Of a stretch of DNA of 64,000 nucleotides, positions 11,460 through 22,355 are shown one piece after another. The stretch's first letter is position 1. The number at the start of each line of letters is the position of its first letter. Source of the stretch: Gigaspora margarita (lineage: Eukaryota; Glomeromycota; Glomeromycetes; Diversisporales; Gigasporaceae). The notes beneath the pieces were generated by a model, which saw only the letters and a list, made by a program, of their open reading frames with translations, searched no databases and was not told where the DNA came from. The DNA is taken from positions 197,212 through 261,211 of the forward strand of contig WTPW01000090.1 in the NCBI GenBank assembly GCA_009809945.1, written 5' to 3'. A program made the position numbers and the translations under genes.

Positions 11460-11960
11460 ACCATATATATTCCTATTCTGAAAATAAACTACCCTTTTGT
11501 TTGAACCAAAAAATCTAAAAACTTGTTTTATTCAAAAATAAGCTACCCCTGATCGATAATAGTTACTACATAGTAAAGTCCAAATTTTACTATGCAAATC
11601 GGTTATAATCTCTTAAGTAAACTTGTTCGGAAGATCAAAATACATACATTATAAAATTTTCATACAAATTGGAGAACCTTTTATTATTGGAGTTTTAATT
11701 TTTACGTTCATCGAAAAATTAAAATTTTTTAAAAAATATATACGCTGAATGTAAAAATTACAAGTTAAATAATAAAAAGTTCTCCAATTTGTATGAAAAT
11801 TTTGGAGAATATGCATTTTTATATTATGCACATGTTTACTTAAGCATATATAATCGTAAAATTTGGACTTTGTTATATAGCGATTATTTGCGATTGTTAA
11901 TAAGCTTTTTGCACAGATATTTTTTAAACAAAATTCTCACTCATATAATCTTGTGCAAAC
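11460..11960. mobile_element. Long-hairpin MITE, family copy A
   Basis: A near-palindrome centred near 11720. The left arm contains ACATAGTAAAGTCCAAATTTTAC and the right arm has the inverse. Arms continue through CTTAAGTAAACTTGTTC and TCCAATTTGTATGAAAATTTT. The left end resembles the family terminus (TATTCTGAAAATAAACTACCC). Two overlapping open frames on opposite strands (11649-12052) are by-products of the palindrome. Confidence 0.7.
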
Positions 11961-12021
11961 AAGTTTTTTGTGGGAAAAAAATGAAAAAAATACAAAATAA
12001 AAAAAAAGAAAATTACTACTT

Positions 12022-12262
12022 ATTGCCAGTGGTGATCATCACTAGTGATTAATAAAAATTAATAAAAAGTTTTTTGCCGAAATAAAAATTAAAATTTGAT
12101 TAATATTAGGGTTAGGGTAAGAACTGGGATAAGGCAGGGGCATAGTTTATGCCAAAATTTTACGAGAAATTTTTTTTGTTAAAGCCCCAAAGGTGATTTC
12201 ATAGACAAATTTAAAGATACAAAATATACATTGGTGATGATCACCACTGGTGATAAATAGCA
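12022..12262. mobile_element. MITE with CCAGTGGTGATCATC ends and telomere-like core
   Basis: The inverted ends are CCAGTGGTGATCATCAC (left, about 12028) and GTGATGATCACCACTGG (right, about 12234). The interior has ATTAGGGTTAGGG (12106-12117). In the duplicated unit at about 14280-14330 the flanking sequences meet without this element, so an empty site exists in the window. Confidence 0.75.
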
Positions 12263-12298
12263 AACTTCAAAAAAAAAATAAAAAAAGTGATATACATA

Positions 12299-12831
12299 CC
12301 ATATGTTTCCAAAATAAGCTACCTTTTTTGGACGTTTTTTGGACACAAAAAATCTGGGGGTAGATTTTTGGTCAATTGCAAATAGTCGTTACATAGTAAA
12401 GTCCAAATTCTACTATGTAAATTGACTATTATCGCTTAAGTAAACTTATTCGGAAGATAAAATTACATATATGCTGAAATTTTCATCAATATTGAAGCAC
12501 CTTTTATTATTAAACTTTTAATTTTTAAGTTCAACGAATATATTTTTGTAATAAAATTTTAATTTTACCGTTGAACGTAAAAATTAAAAGTCAAATAATA
12601 AAATGTTCTTAGATTTTGATGAAATTTTTAGGGTATGCGTATTTTGATCTTCTGAACAAGTTTACTTAAGCGACTTAATCGATTTGGATATTAAACTTTT
12701 GACTTTACTATGTAGNGACTATTATCGATCATGGGGTAGCTTATTTTTGGATCAAAGGCATTTTTACATTTTTGGATTTAAACAAGAGGGTAGCATGTAG
12801 TTTATTTTTGGAAACATACAGTATAGTATCG
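12299..12831. mobile_element. Long-hairpin MITE, family copy B
   Basis: Ends are CATATGTTTCCAAAATAAGC and the inverse TTATTTTTGGAAACATACAG followed by TA. The arms contain CTTAAGTAAACTTATTCGG and its inverse. Same family as 23758-24308 and 24320-24871, which are flanked by TA. One ambiguous base at 12715. Confidence 0.7.
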
Positions 12832-13071
12832 TTATACAAAATAAAAATCTAACTTGTTATAAAAGATATCTTTGTTATACAAATAAACATCTAACTTTTC
12901 AAAAAATTACCTGTTGGTTATACAAATTTAAACATATAACATATTAAAAAATTATATAGTAAGTTTATACAAAACCAGATTTCAGTATTACATATATTCT
13001 TCAGGGTCCTGCAAGGCCGCTGTCTAAACATAAAAAAAGAAAAAAAGTGTGTTATTAATCTAATACTTATA

Positions 13072-13136
13072 TAGGGGTGAGTCAATAGAAATGAAACATT
13101 TATTAGATAAATTTGTCTCTTTTCTACTGACTCACC
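13072..13136. repeat. Short perfect-arm hairpin
   Basis: GGGGTGAGTCAATAGAAA and the inverse TTTCTACTGACTCACCCC form a hairpin of about 65 bp flanked by TATA-rich sequence. Probably a tiny MITE. Confidence 0.6.
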
Positions 13137-13204
13137 CCCATATAATAATTATAAAAAGTTTTACTATATATTTATTTTTATTTTAAAATTGAAGAATTCT
13201 AATT

Positions 13205-13531
13205 TACACTACAGGTAATTATCACCTATAGTACTATAGCTAATCAAAATTTAGAATCAGGTATAACATATAAATCAATTTTTGTATAACAAAAACAAAC
13301 AAAAACAAAGAATTTTTAAAAATTGCTTCTAACCAAGAATTTTGTTTATGAAACTATTTTTATGCAAAAAAAATTTTCTTGCAAAATTTTACTATATATA
13401 AAGCACCTTTTTAATTCCTAGCCCTTACCCTAACCTAATATTAAAGAGATTAGTTTTTGTTTAATAAAAATAATTTATTTTTATTTATGCATTTGTAGAT
13501 CACAGGTGATAATCACTTATGGTGAATATTA
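13205..13531. mobile_element. MITE of the 28194/56291 family
   Basis: Ends around CAGGTAATTATCACCTATAG and CAGGTGATAATCACTTATGG in inverted arrangement. It shares the interior blocks CAAAATTTAGAATCAGGTGT(A)AC and CTTGCAAAATTTTACTA, and the telomere-like CCCTTACCCTAACC (13423-13436), with the elements at 28194-28531 and 56291-56630. Confidence 0.6.
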
Positions 13532-13599
13532 TATTATTTCTTTAAAATTATATTTAAAATTTTATAAGTTTATTCCTATGCATTGGTGCATGGGTTTAC

Positions 13600-14757
13600 A
13601 AGGACCCTGAAGAATACATATATAACTCAGATCCAGACTTCAAATTTTAATATAACTTAATACACTTAATTTTATTAAAAGCTTTATACAAAATTATTAT
13701 ATAAGTTCAAATTTTACTATAAATTATACAATTTAGATCTGAGTTTATATACTATATATTCCTATTCTGAAAATAAACTACCCTTTTGTTTTAACCAAAA
13801 ATCTAAAAACATGTTTTATCCAAAAATAAGCTACCTGATTGATAATAGTTACTGCATAGTAAAGTCCAAAGTTTACTATGCAAATTGGTTATAATCACTT
13901 AAGTAAACTTGTTCAAAAGATCAAAATACATATGTTATAAAATTTTCATACAAATTGGAGAACTTTTTATTATTTGAGTTTTAATTTTTACATTTGTCAA
14001 AAAATTAAAAAATTTTTTAAAAATATATATGTTTGAATGTAAAATTTACAAATTAAATAATATAAAGTTCTCCAAATTGTATGAAAATTTTGAAAAATAT
14101 GCATTTTTATATTATGCACATATTTACTTAAGCACATATAATCAAATTACATAGTAAAATTTGGACTTTGTTATGTAGCGACTATTTGCGATTGCTAATA
14201 AACTTTTTGTACAGATTTTTTTTTAAAAAAATTCTCACGCATATAAACTTGTGCAGACAAGTATTTTGTAGCAAAAAAAACAAATAAATAAACAAATAAA
14301 TAAAAAAACAAAAAATGTGATATACATACCATATGTTTCCAAAAATAAGTTATCTTTTTTGGATGATGTTTGAATACAAAAAATCTGTGGTAGATTTTTG
14401 GTCAATCACAAATAGTTATTACATAGTAAAGTCTAAATTCTACTATATGAATCGACTATTATCACTTAAATAAACTTGTTTAGAAGATAAAAATACATAT
14501 ATGATGAAATTTTTATCAATATTGAAGTATCTTTTATTAATTTTTAAGTTCAATGAATATATTTTTGTAATAAAATTTTAATTTTACCATTGAATGTAAA
14601 AATTAAACGTCAAATAATAATAAGTTCTTATATTTTGATAAAATTTTTAGAGTATGTGTATTTTGATCTTCTGAACAAGTTTACTTAAGCGACTTTAATT
14701 GATTTAGATAGTAAACTTTGGGCTTTACTATGTAGCAACTATTATCGATCATGGAAG
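13600..14757. repeat. Second copy of the 11.3-kb foldback unit
   Basis: Colinear with about 11310-12760. It starts GACCCTGAAGAATACATATA, continues through a copy of the first long-hairpin element (about 13760-14270) and then a copy of the second (about 14320-14757), which is truncated on the right at GATCATGG. It lacks the MITE found at 12022-12262. Confidence 0.75.
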
Positions 14758-14999
14758 AATTAACTTTGCATGACCTTAGATGTGAACATGAATTAATTAG
14801 GCCACTAAAGCTATTTTTTTAAAAAAAAAAGAAAAGAAAAAAAATCCGACCCACCAACTGGAATTTTGAAGCACCAGGTTATGCAAAACGAAAAATTAAC
14901 TTTGTGTGACCTAAAGTTTAATAAAAAAATAAATATTTTTAATATTAAAATAAAAAAAGGTTTAACTTAGTTATTTTAACTTCGCCAAATTACCCCTTC

Positions 15000-15160
15000 T
15001 ACCTCAACTACTATGACTTGGTCAGCACAAACTCAGTCTCAATTTTCCTTATTTACATCAACTATACTGCTCATTATTACAAAAATGGTCTGCAGTGGTT
15101 CAAGTATAAATCTTTATAATATATATCAGGTATAATATAATATTATTAATATCCCGCATT
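15000..15160 (+). pseudogene. Short kelch-type fragment
   Basis: The words ACTATGACTTGGTCAGCACAAAC encode the TMTWSAQT-like end of a kelch repeat that is better preserved at 31020, 47690 and 51600. The frame is lost after about 30 codons. It is the remnant of the kelch-type gene that accompanies each copy of the duplicated segment. Confidence 0.5.
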
Positions 15161-15928
15161 TTGCATTTTTCAAATATTTATTCTAAATGTTTGCTTTTGA
15201 TTAATATGAAAAATACAGATTCAAAATATTAGACACAAAGTTACATTTGTTCTATTAAAATAATGTATACAACTAATATTATTTTGATAATAATTATATT
15301 TAATTTTTGCAAATATAAGTTATGTTATTATTTAGTTTACTAGTAGTTCTGCTATCGCATCTCGTAATTCAACTAAGTAAATCAAAACTATATGAGCAAA
15401 CTATGGAATTTGACATATTACAGATTTTTCATCTTAATTATCGTTATTATTATTGATATATTTATTAAAATTAATTACTTTAAAACGGTACAACTTATTG
15501 AAAATCAAATGAATTACTTTGAAATTTTCACAAATAACTTATTAAATGTTGAAGAATAAAGTTACACTTTAGATTTTCTATTATTATATAAGTTTTGAAA
15601 CTTCGTCTTATAGAGCATCCAAATTTTAGTGAAAAATTTGTATTTTAAAAGTATAAGTCGAAACTTAACTAGGATTGTCGAGCGTAACTTTTTAGATATG
15701 GTCTTTGCGAAGAGTTTTAATTTAAAAAAAATTCGAAAGAGAAGTGCGATATCAAGTCGCACCGTTTAGAATTTTGTGCTTTGCTTATTAATTAAATAAA
15801 GTAAAATGATATTTAATCGTCTATTTTGATCTAACTGATAAAAAATCTAATCATAGTAAAATTACTAATATTGCTGATTTACTTAGTTGAGTTACCACCC
15901 TAGTACGTACGTTAAATTCATGAGTAGT

Positions 15929-16141
15929 CAACTCATACGGGGGTCACCAAAATTCCGAGTCGGAATACGTCGGCTGGATCGAAACTGATCAATTTTGTTA
16001 AAAAATTTTACTAATGAAATCATATCCATTCACTAAGTAAAAGATGTCCAGCTAATAATTTTGCTATAGAACCTGCTAACTACTAGATTAAATGCCGATC
16101 TAGATCCGATGTATCCGACCCGGAGTTTTGGTGTAAAAAAT
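15929..16141. mobile_element. Insertion with perfect 8-bp target duplication (213 bp)
   Basis: TGAGTAGT flanks both sides (15921-15928 and 16142-16149). The paralogous segments at 43233-43240 and 50955-50962 have a single related site and no insert. Subterminal inverted similarity is seen (CACCAAAATTCCGAGTCGG near the left end, CCGACCCGGAGTTTTGGTG near the right). The 8-bp duplication fits hAT-type transposition. Related sequence lies at 25694-25945 and 27545-27700. Confidence 0.8.
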
Positions 16142-16367
16142 TGAGTAGTTATGAGTTTATGTACATATTTGCATCGTATCACATAAAGGGTACATTTATA
16201 TGAATATTAGAGGTTTTAATTTATTCATAATATTTGATTTGTTGGCATTTTCTATTAACAGTTTACTGTTTTATATCTAATTTATATACTGAATTATTTG
16301 AGGTGTTTATTGTAAACGCGTTTTCGCAAAGCTCATCCACTAATGCCTTTATCCTTTTGATCCAAAA

Positions 16368-17969
16368 TTATTCGTACTTACCAAGATTCCGAATGGTCAA
16401 TGTGATGTTATTGCGAAGTGCATCTGCTAAAGCTTTTTCTCCTTCAGATCCAAAATTATTGTCACTAAGATTCAGAGAGGTCAACGTGGTGTTCTTGCAA
16501 AGTGCATCTGCTAATGCTCTTCCTCCTGATCCAATATTATTATAACGAAGATCTAAATTTTTCAGCGTGGTGTTCTCACAAAGTGCATATGCTAATGCTT
16601 TTCCTCCTTCAGATCCAAGATTATTCAAACCAAGATACAAAGAAGTCAGCGTGGAGTTCTTACAAAGTGCACCTGCTAATAATTTTCCTCCTTCTGATCC
16701 AAGATTATTGACATTAAGATTCAGAGAACTCAGTGTAGTGTTCTTACATACTGCATCCGATAATGCTTTTCCTCCTTCTGGTCCAAGTCTATTAGATTGT
16801 AGGTTCAATTCTTTTAACGAAGTGTTCATACAAAGTGCGCCTGCTAATAATTTTCCTCCTTCTGATCCAAAATTATTGTAACTAAGATTCAGAGAGGTTA
16901 ACGTTTTGTTCGTACAAAGTGCATTTGCCAATGCCTTTCCTCCTTCTGATCCAATATTATTATATCCAAGATCCAAATCGTTCAACGTGGAGTTCATGTA
17001 AAGTGCATCTGCTAATGCTTTTCCTACCTCTGATCCAAGATTATTCTGACGAAGATACAAAGAAGTCAGCGTGGAGTTCTTGTAAAGTGCATTGGCTAAT
17101 GCTTTTCCTCCTTCTGACCCAAGATTATTAGATCCAAGATTCAAAGAAGTCAGTGTTGAGTTCTTGCAAAGTGCATCTGCTAATGCTTTTCCTTCTACTG
17201 ACCCAAGATAATTATTAATAAGACTCAAAAAAATCAGCGTAGTGTTCCTGCAAAGAAATTCTGCCAATACCTTTCCCCCTTCAGTACCAATCTTATTATT
17301 ATGGAGATCTAAAGAATTTAGGGCAGTGTGATTATTAAGAGTCTTTAATAGTGTTTTCACGCCTTCATAATTACGTTGAGTAGAAACAAGTTTCAAAGAA
17401 GCTAAAGTAGGATTTTTATCAAGGAATTTTATTAATTTATCCATCGCCTCAGATTTAAAACCACCAACAATATATAAATCCATAGAAGTAACAGTAGTAT
17501 TCTTATAAAGATTTTCAAATATTATTGGATTGCAAATAATTTCATAAAGACTTAAATGGTTAAGATTCTTGCTAGTTCGAAAAAACATTGCAAGTAGAGA
17601 ACACTTAATGGCATTTTCAATCTCATTTCCTGTTTTATATCTTTCATAACGTAGCCAATTTTCAACCCCGCTATACAAATAAGTTTTAATTGATGTGATA
17701 TAACTTGTATATTCAAATATTGGCTTGGGATGACTTGGAGGAATTATTTTAAAAGGAATTAATAAAGCCTGCTCTTCAACATTTAAAGTTAAAAGAAGTA
17801 TTCTTATAAGTCTTGGATTTTCAAAATGACGTTCCGGTTCGCTCCACAATATTGGTATAATAATTCTACACCATTGACGATTTACAAGTGCACATGAAAA
17901 TAGGCTTTTATGATTATTTCGGATTTTGTTAAAGATTGCATAGTGGCATTCATTCGGTAATGCTATCAT
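16368..17969 (-). CDS. F-box/LRR (RNI-like) protein, 533 aa, copy 1
   Basis: It probably serves as a substrate-recognition subunit of an SCF ubiquitin ligase; this role is inferred from domain layout. Residues 1-45 form an F-box (LPNECHYAIFNKIRNNHKSL, then CALVNRQWCRIIIP). Residues about 45-220 are a linker conserved with the paralogs. From about 225 to the end there are eleven 28-residue leucine-rich repeats of the form LTSLNLGSNNLGSEGGKALA, of the ribonuclease-inhibitor type. The start at 17969 is chosen because MIALPNEC is conserved in all three paralogs and follows a shared leader. No introns are needed. The frame is intact. Open frames on the opposite strand (for example 16567-16881) are shadows of the LRR array. 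Confidence 0.9.
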   Translation of the reverse strand: MIALPNECHYAIFNKIRNNHKSLFSCALVNRQWCRIIIPILWSEPERHFENPRLIRILLLTLNVEEQALLIPFKIIPPSHPKPIFEYTSYITSIKTYLYSGVENWLRYERYKTGNEIENAIKCSLLAMFFRTSKNLNHLSLYEIICNPIIFENLYKNTTVTSMDLYIVGGFKSEAMDKLIKFLDKNPTLASLKLVSTQRNYEGVKTLLKTLNNHTALNSLDLHNNKIGTEGGKVLAEFLCRNTTLIFLSLINNYLGSVEGKALADALCKNSTLTSLNLGSNNLGSEGGKALANALYKNSTLTSLYLRQNNLGSEVGKALADALYMNSTLNDLDLGYNNIGSEGGKALANALCTNKTLTSLNLSYNNFGSEGGKLLAGALCMNTSLKELNLQSNRLGPEGGKALSDAVCKNTTLSSLNLNVNNLGSEGGKLLAGALCKNSTLTSLYLGLNNLGSEGGKALAYALCENTTLKNLDLRYNNIGSGGRALADALCKNTTLTSLNLSDNNFGSEGEKALADALRNNITLTIRNLGKYE

Positions 17970-17984
17970 ATTGAAAAAAATTTT

Positions 17985-18060
17985 AGCATGTACGTACGTA
18001 CTTACTGTATGTACAGTGTGCAGGAAATTTATAGAACTTTAATCTTATAAGGATAATGCA
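17985..18060 (-). promoter_or_regulatory. Conserved upstream region of F-box copy 1
   Basis: On the minus strand TATAAAT (18027-18033) lies about 60 bp before the ATG, followed by alternating GTAC/GTACGT palindromic words (17988-18015). The same order occurs before the two paralogs. The TATA role is inferred from position and conservation. Confidence 0.45.
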
Positions 18061-18729
18061 AAACTGGTAACACGTCGGAATTCTCAACCCCTTTGTAAAA
18101 CAATACGCCATGAATACCAGATACGGTAGTATGTACGTACGTACGTTGCAAAGTGGCAACCACTCCGGAACTGATATGAATCGGAAATTGGGTCACTTTA
18201 ACGGTAGCTAACAATCAACATAACACTAAAAACTATCTAATCTATGCCCTAATAATGGAAGGCTTCGATTGCGGTGTGTAAAGGCTTCAAGTTGTTAGGA
18301 TGAATAGATCAGAATTCTGGATTGCGTCACGAATCCCTTAATCAAGTTCACGGGACTATTGGTTTATATCAATAAAACTAGCTATCCGTCATATTACTAT
18401 TATCAGATTGCCAAATAACTACTGTATGTTTTATTTTAATTCGCACTATCTATCGGGGAATTATTAGAGAGCAACGCTTAATTGGAAACAATGAATCCTG
18501 AGTTGTCTTTATTTCAGAGCGAAATAGCTTCGCTTATATACTTATTTTTATTGTGAATATTAAGATTTCTAACTTTTTCTACTATTTTTGCTATTCGTTA
18601 AATTCCCACTATAGTACAGATTCCTGAATTCTCGAGACTCTTGGAATTTTCAGAATTGTACTACCTCGGAACCGCATCAATATCCGAGGCGGAAATTTGT
18701 TACATTTGCAAATAAATTTTGTCAAATTT

Positions 18730-19135
18730 GTAAGCACAATCGCACTAAAGTATTAAAAAAAAAACAAGTGGTACATTATTTTTTCAAACGAAATAATTAA
18801 CGTTCGACATGTACCGCTTGCGAAAATAAGTATCGATATATACTGTTTTTTTTTCATCACAACATAAAATACTACGTGGGTTGATTCATAAGTCTTATCG
18901 CATTACATAGCTATTTTAATTATTTGTAAATTTATAATTTTAAAAATTATATATATGAATTATATAGTAGTTATAATATATTTAAAAAAAAAAGTTGAAT
19001 TAATTTTAAACAATTAGATATTAAATAAATATTTTTTAAAGTTACTAAGTTGGAAATATGCTAATTTAAGAACTAACTTAACTTATAAATATTAATTAGC
19101 AATCCACAAGAACGATAGTATTATTTTATAGTTAC
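18730..19135. other. No recognised feature
   Basis: AT-rich sequence. A weak inverted pair (GTGGTACATT at about 18768 and CATGTACCGC at about 18811) suggests a small decayed hairpin. Nothing else is supported. Confidence 0.5.
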
Positions 19136-19139
19136 TATA

Positions 19140-19411
19140 GCGCAAATTACTATATATTTTATATAACTTTTATATAATTCTGAAATCTTTTTTTCCTCTA
19201 AACATATAAAAATTTTATATAGTTGCGAATTTTAAAATTTAAATATCTTATAATCTACTTGATCAATTTTAATAATTTTATTATATTATATATAAAAAAA
19301 CATTTTTACATTTTTATTAGTAAGTCAAAATATATTAGCATATAAAAAAAATATTTAGCAATAGAGGAAAAGAAAATTTCAGAACTATATAAAATACATA
19401 GTAATTTGCGC
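19140..19411. mobile_element. MITE with about 50-bp inverted ends
   Basis: The left end GCGCAAATTACTATATATTT pairs with the right end AATACATAGTAATTTGCGC, and the arms continue with TCTGAAATCTTTTTTTCCTC and GAGGAAAAGAAAATTTCAGA. The flanks are TATA-rich, so the target duplication is probably TA or TATA but is ambiguous. Confidence 0.7.
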
Positions 19412-19791
19412 ATATAGAATTCTATCCTTCTTAGGCAAATTGGCAATAAAATTTTTTATATAATAATAAAAACTTATTTTGCAAAAACAATACTATATAT
19501 TGTAACGGTTTAATTGGGAGAGCGGTAAAACAATATAGACAATAGTGTCAATTTAAACTCCAACTGATTATGGATGAGGGGTATAAATGAAAGATAGGTG
19601 GGTAAATAAAATTGGGTTATAAGGATATGCGTGAACAATAAATCACTAAATCAGTGATAAATTAAAAATGCAGATGCTGGTGATGCTGATATAGGGGGTT
19701 GATAAGATCTAAAATGATAGATAAAATGATATAAATGATAACAGGTAAATCGGAGGTAAGTTCGACATGAAGTTCAAAGGCGACGAGTTTA

Positions 19792-19910
19792 TGGACAGTT
19801 CTTACGGACAGCACATGCTGACTGATGTTAACTAAATTCACCTACCCTAACCCTAACCCTAATCCTAATTCTAGTCACTGAACTGTCCCTAAGAACTGTC
19901 CGTAGATTGT
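19792..19910. mobile_element. Small inverted-repeat element with telomere-like core
   Basis: GGACAGTTCTTACGGACAG (about 19794) pairs with CTGTCCCTAAGAACTGTCC (about 19885). Between them is CCCTAACCCTAACCCTAATCC (19846-19866), one of several telomere-type motifs inside miniature elements here. Confidence 0.65.
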
Positions 19911-19911
19911 C

Positions 19912-21010
19912 TGGTTCAAAGGATAACAGGAGTCACATGAACTATTTAAAAAAATTAACAAAACTCATCATACAGAATTCGAGTTATAATAAGCCAATAT
20001 GAAGTTACAAGTTAATTCAGTCTGTTGAATTGAGTCTCACAAGGTTTATTAAGGTTACAAGTCGAATTCAAAGATAAGTTTATCATTTTTATTATGTTTT
20101 ATTTTAGAGTGAGATATGGAACTTAATTAATAACCTTTATTGATTTTGAAGGGTTTATATACATTTTGTGGGGTTAGAGCATTTACGCTTTATTTTGAGC
20201 AATTTCACTTTGATTGAGGTGTGTAGTTCTTTTCAATATATATACACTCTGAACAGAGCATATATGCTTATAGTGCAAAATTAACAAGCCCATGCAATCA
20301 TGTAGATGCAATTTTTGAGTGTGTACACTCTTGCATGAGTTAAGCCACCAAGCCCTATTAAATTATTTGTATACATGATAGAAAAATATTTACAACAAAA
20401 AAAATCAAAATAAAAAAAATAATTTGTCACAATATATATATAGTTAATAAAATTTACATAAATAAATTTTTTTAAACTATTTTTTTTACTCTTGTATATT
20501 TTACTATAATACTAGTGTGCCAGGTGGTGCATTCATGCCACTCATCTTATTTAGCATTTTTAATTATATTAACTATTGCAAAAAATTCTTGATTAAGGCT
20601 GCATTAGTTAATATTACAATTATAGTTTTCTAACATGAATACTGTAAAACATTCTGTTACAAACTAAGTTACAAATATAGTATACACAATGGTAGGATTT
20701 TTTATAATTGATATGATTTAATTATTAGTAATGTATCAAATTCTGTTACAGAACTCTTTTGCTATTCCAATCACCACAGTATATAATTAAGGTGGAGTTA
20801 ACTTGCTTTAGATAATTATAATTTTTACTATAAAAAATTTAGTTACAAAACTTACCTTTTATTCTCAAAGACAACTATAAATGCTAATTAATCAATTTAA
20901 TCGAAATTACAATGTAATCTTCATTTATAAAATCACAATGTAAGCATTTTAAAGTATTAACCAATCATATTTCAAAAGGGTACATTTGCATGAATACCTT
21001 CATTTTATAA
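19912..21010. other. AT-rich intergenic sequence
   Basis: No open frame of interest and no clear repeat structure were seen, apart from A/T runs and short TATATA tracts. Confidence 0.5.
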
Positions 21011-21019
21011 TAAAAAAAG

Positions 21020-21330
21020 AAAGAGGATAAATAGATATGCAGTTACTGCACATTAAGAGACTTATGTTTGTCAAAAACACACAAACTTAAAATTCATGGC
21101 AGTTATTGTGCATTAAGAGATTTAAGTTTTTTGTATAGATAGAACATCAAAATGCACAAATTTAAATTCGTACGTTAAAAGTGCATAAACTCAAAATTTT
21201 TTGTCACAATCATTCAAAAATGTTAAAGCACGCAAACCAAAATACCTACAGTTTACAGTTACAGCCAATCAAAAGTGCACAAACCCAAACTCTCACAGTT
21301 TTCAGTTACAGCCAATCAAGTTAACTAAAA
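21020..21330. repeat. Short direct repeats
   Basis: GCAGTTACTGCACATTAAGAGA (21040) recurs as GCAGTTATTGTGCATTAAGAGA (21100), and TTACAGTTACAGCCAATCAA (21253) recurs as TTTCAGTTACAGCCAATCAA (21300). These are local direct repeats without coding potential. Confidence 0.6.
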
Positions 21331-21666
21331 TATATGAACTCTGAATACCAGGAACATAGTACGAAATACGAAGTGTATAGTTTATAGGCAAGTTAGGTGA
21401 CTTCCGCAAACTTTGGCATCTGATTGGATGGTCATTCCTTGTGATTTTGCATGGTATGCGTGCTGAAGTTTTGTGCTTTTAAATTACTATTTAACACAGT
21501 AGGGATTAATGTTTAAGAGATTCTATAATATTACGGTATGCGTTTGTAGTATTGCTTTTTTTATATATACATTTACTTGATTGTTTATCATCATGCTTTC
21601 AGTATATTTATATGTTAATATTGTGGTTTGTTTTTACTTGTTTTACTCAGAATTCTGTTTGGATTA

Positions 21667-21819
21667 GGGGAGTGACAAAAATCAGGTGATTTTTTAGGGG
21701 GGAAGGGGGAGTAAAAAATATTGAAATTATATATAAGAACCTGACCAAATTTATATTAAGTAGAGGGGAGGGGGGTAGGCCTCTAATAAAAAATAATCAG
21801 GTGATTAATGACACGGCCC
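21667..21819. mobile_element. Short MITE with TTA flanks, copy 1
   Basis: Flanked by TTA on both sides (21664-21666 and 21820-21822). The ends GGGGAGTGACAAAAATCAGG and AATCAGGTGATTAATGACAC...GGCCC are only loosely inverted. A second copy at 25189-25339 has the same ends and TTA flanks. Confidence 0.65.
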
Positions 21820-21822
21820 TTA

Positions 21823-22355
21823 GGGGGCATCCATAAATAACGTTATGTACCCCTACATAGTAGCTCTTGACCCCCCCCTCTACTATATAAAAAAAATTTT
21901 AAAAATCCGTATGTTTATATATAAAATTTTACAAAAACTTGAATATATAATGACTCAGTGATCCAATCTGAATGATTTTGATACCATTCGATTCGTCTCT
22001 ATGAGACAAATCCAATGGTACCAAAATCATTTCATTTGGATCACTGGATCACGTTTTATTAACGAAATACTATTGATTTTATAGTAATTTTATAAGAAAA
22101 CATAATAACCAATAGTATTTCGTTAATAAAACGTGATTCAGTAATCCAAATCAAATGAAATTGATACCATTCGATTTCTCTCCTCGAGACGGTTCGAATG
22201 GTACCAAAATCATCCAATTTGGACCACTGAAACAAGTTTTAGACAAATTTTATAAAAAAATGTGTTATGTTGGGGGGACCCCCCCTACATATTGCAAAAT
22301 CGTTATATTTTGGGGGACCCCCCCCTCAAGCATAACGTTATTTATGGATGCCCCC
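21823..22355. mobile_element. PIF/Harbinger-like MITE, 533 bp, 25-bp perfect inverted ends
   Basis: The first and last 25 bases are perfect inverted repeats (beginning GGGGGCATCCATAAATAACG). They are flanked by TTA (21820-21822 and 22356-22358), the usual 3-bp duplication of PIF/Harbinger elements. The interior holds two hairpins (around TTTGGATCACTGGATCACG and GGTACCAAAATCAT words) and G/C-run tracts next to each end. No transposase is encoded, and an open frame across the right end (22155-22447) is not credible. Confidence 0.85.

Larger units (their letters stand above)
11309..13017. repeat. Large foldback composite with inner miniature elements
   Basis: The outer arms are CCCTGAAGAATCCATATATA (about 11313) and, inverted, ATATATTCTTCAGGG (about 13000-13014). 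Inside are two long-hairpin elements (about 11460-11960 and 12299-12831) and a separate inserted MITE (about 12022-12262). A second copy of the left part lies at about 13600-14757 without that MITE. Confidence 0.65.
14990..18720 (-). repeat. Segmental duplication copy 1 (inverted), carrying an F-box/LRR gene
   Basis: On the minus strand this block is colinear with 41215-44000 and 48290-51930. Shared pieces include the upstream CTCAGAGTTCAATGTTTCC-type sequence (about 18480-18540), the TATA region, the F-box/LRR gene, the downstream AGGGTACATTTATATGAA-type sequence (about 16180) and a kelch fragment (GACTTGGTCAGCACAAACTC, about 15010). An insertion at 15929-16141 is unique to this copy. Confidence 0.85.

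Noticed and set aside
16502..17131. Plus-strand open frames opposite the F-box/LRR gene
   Set aside because: They are antisense shadows of the 84-bp LRR repeat; the same shadows appear opposite copy 3 (49964-50750).
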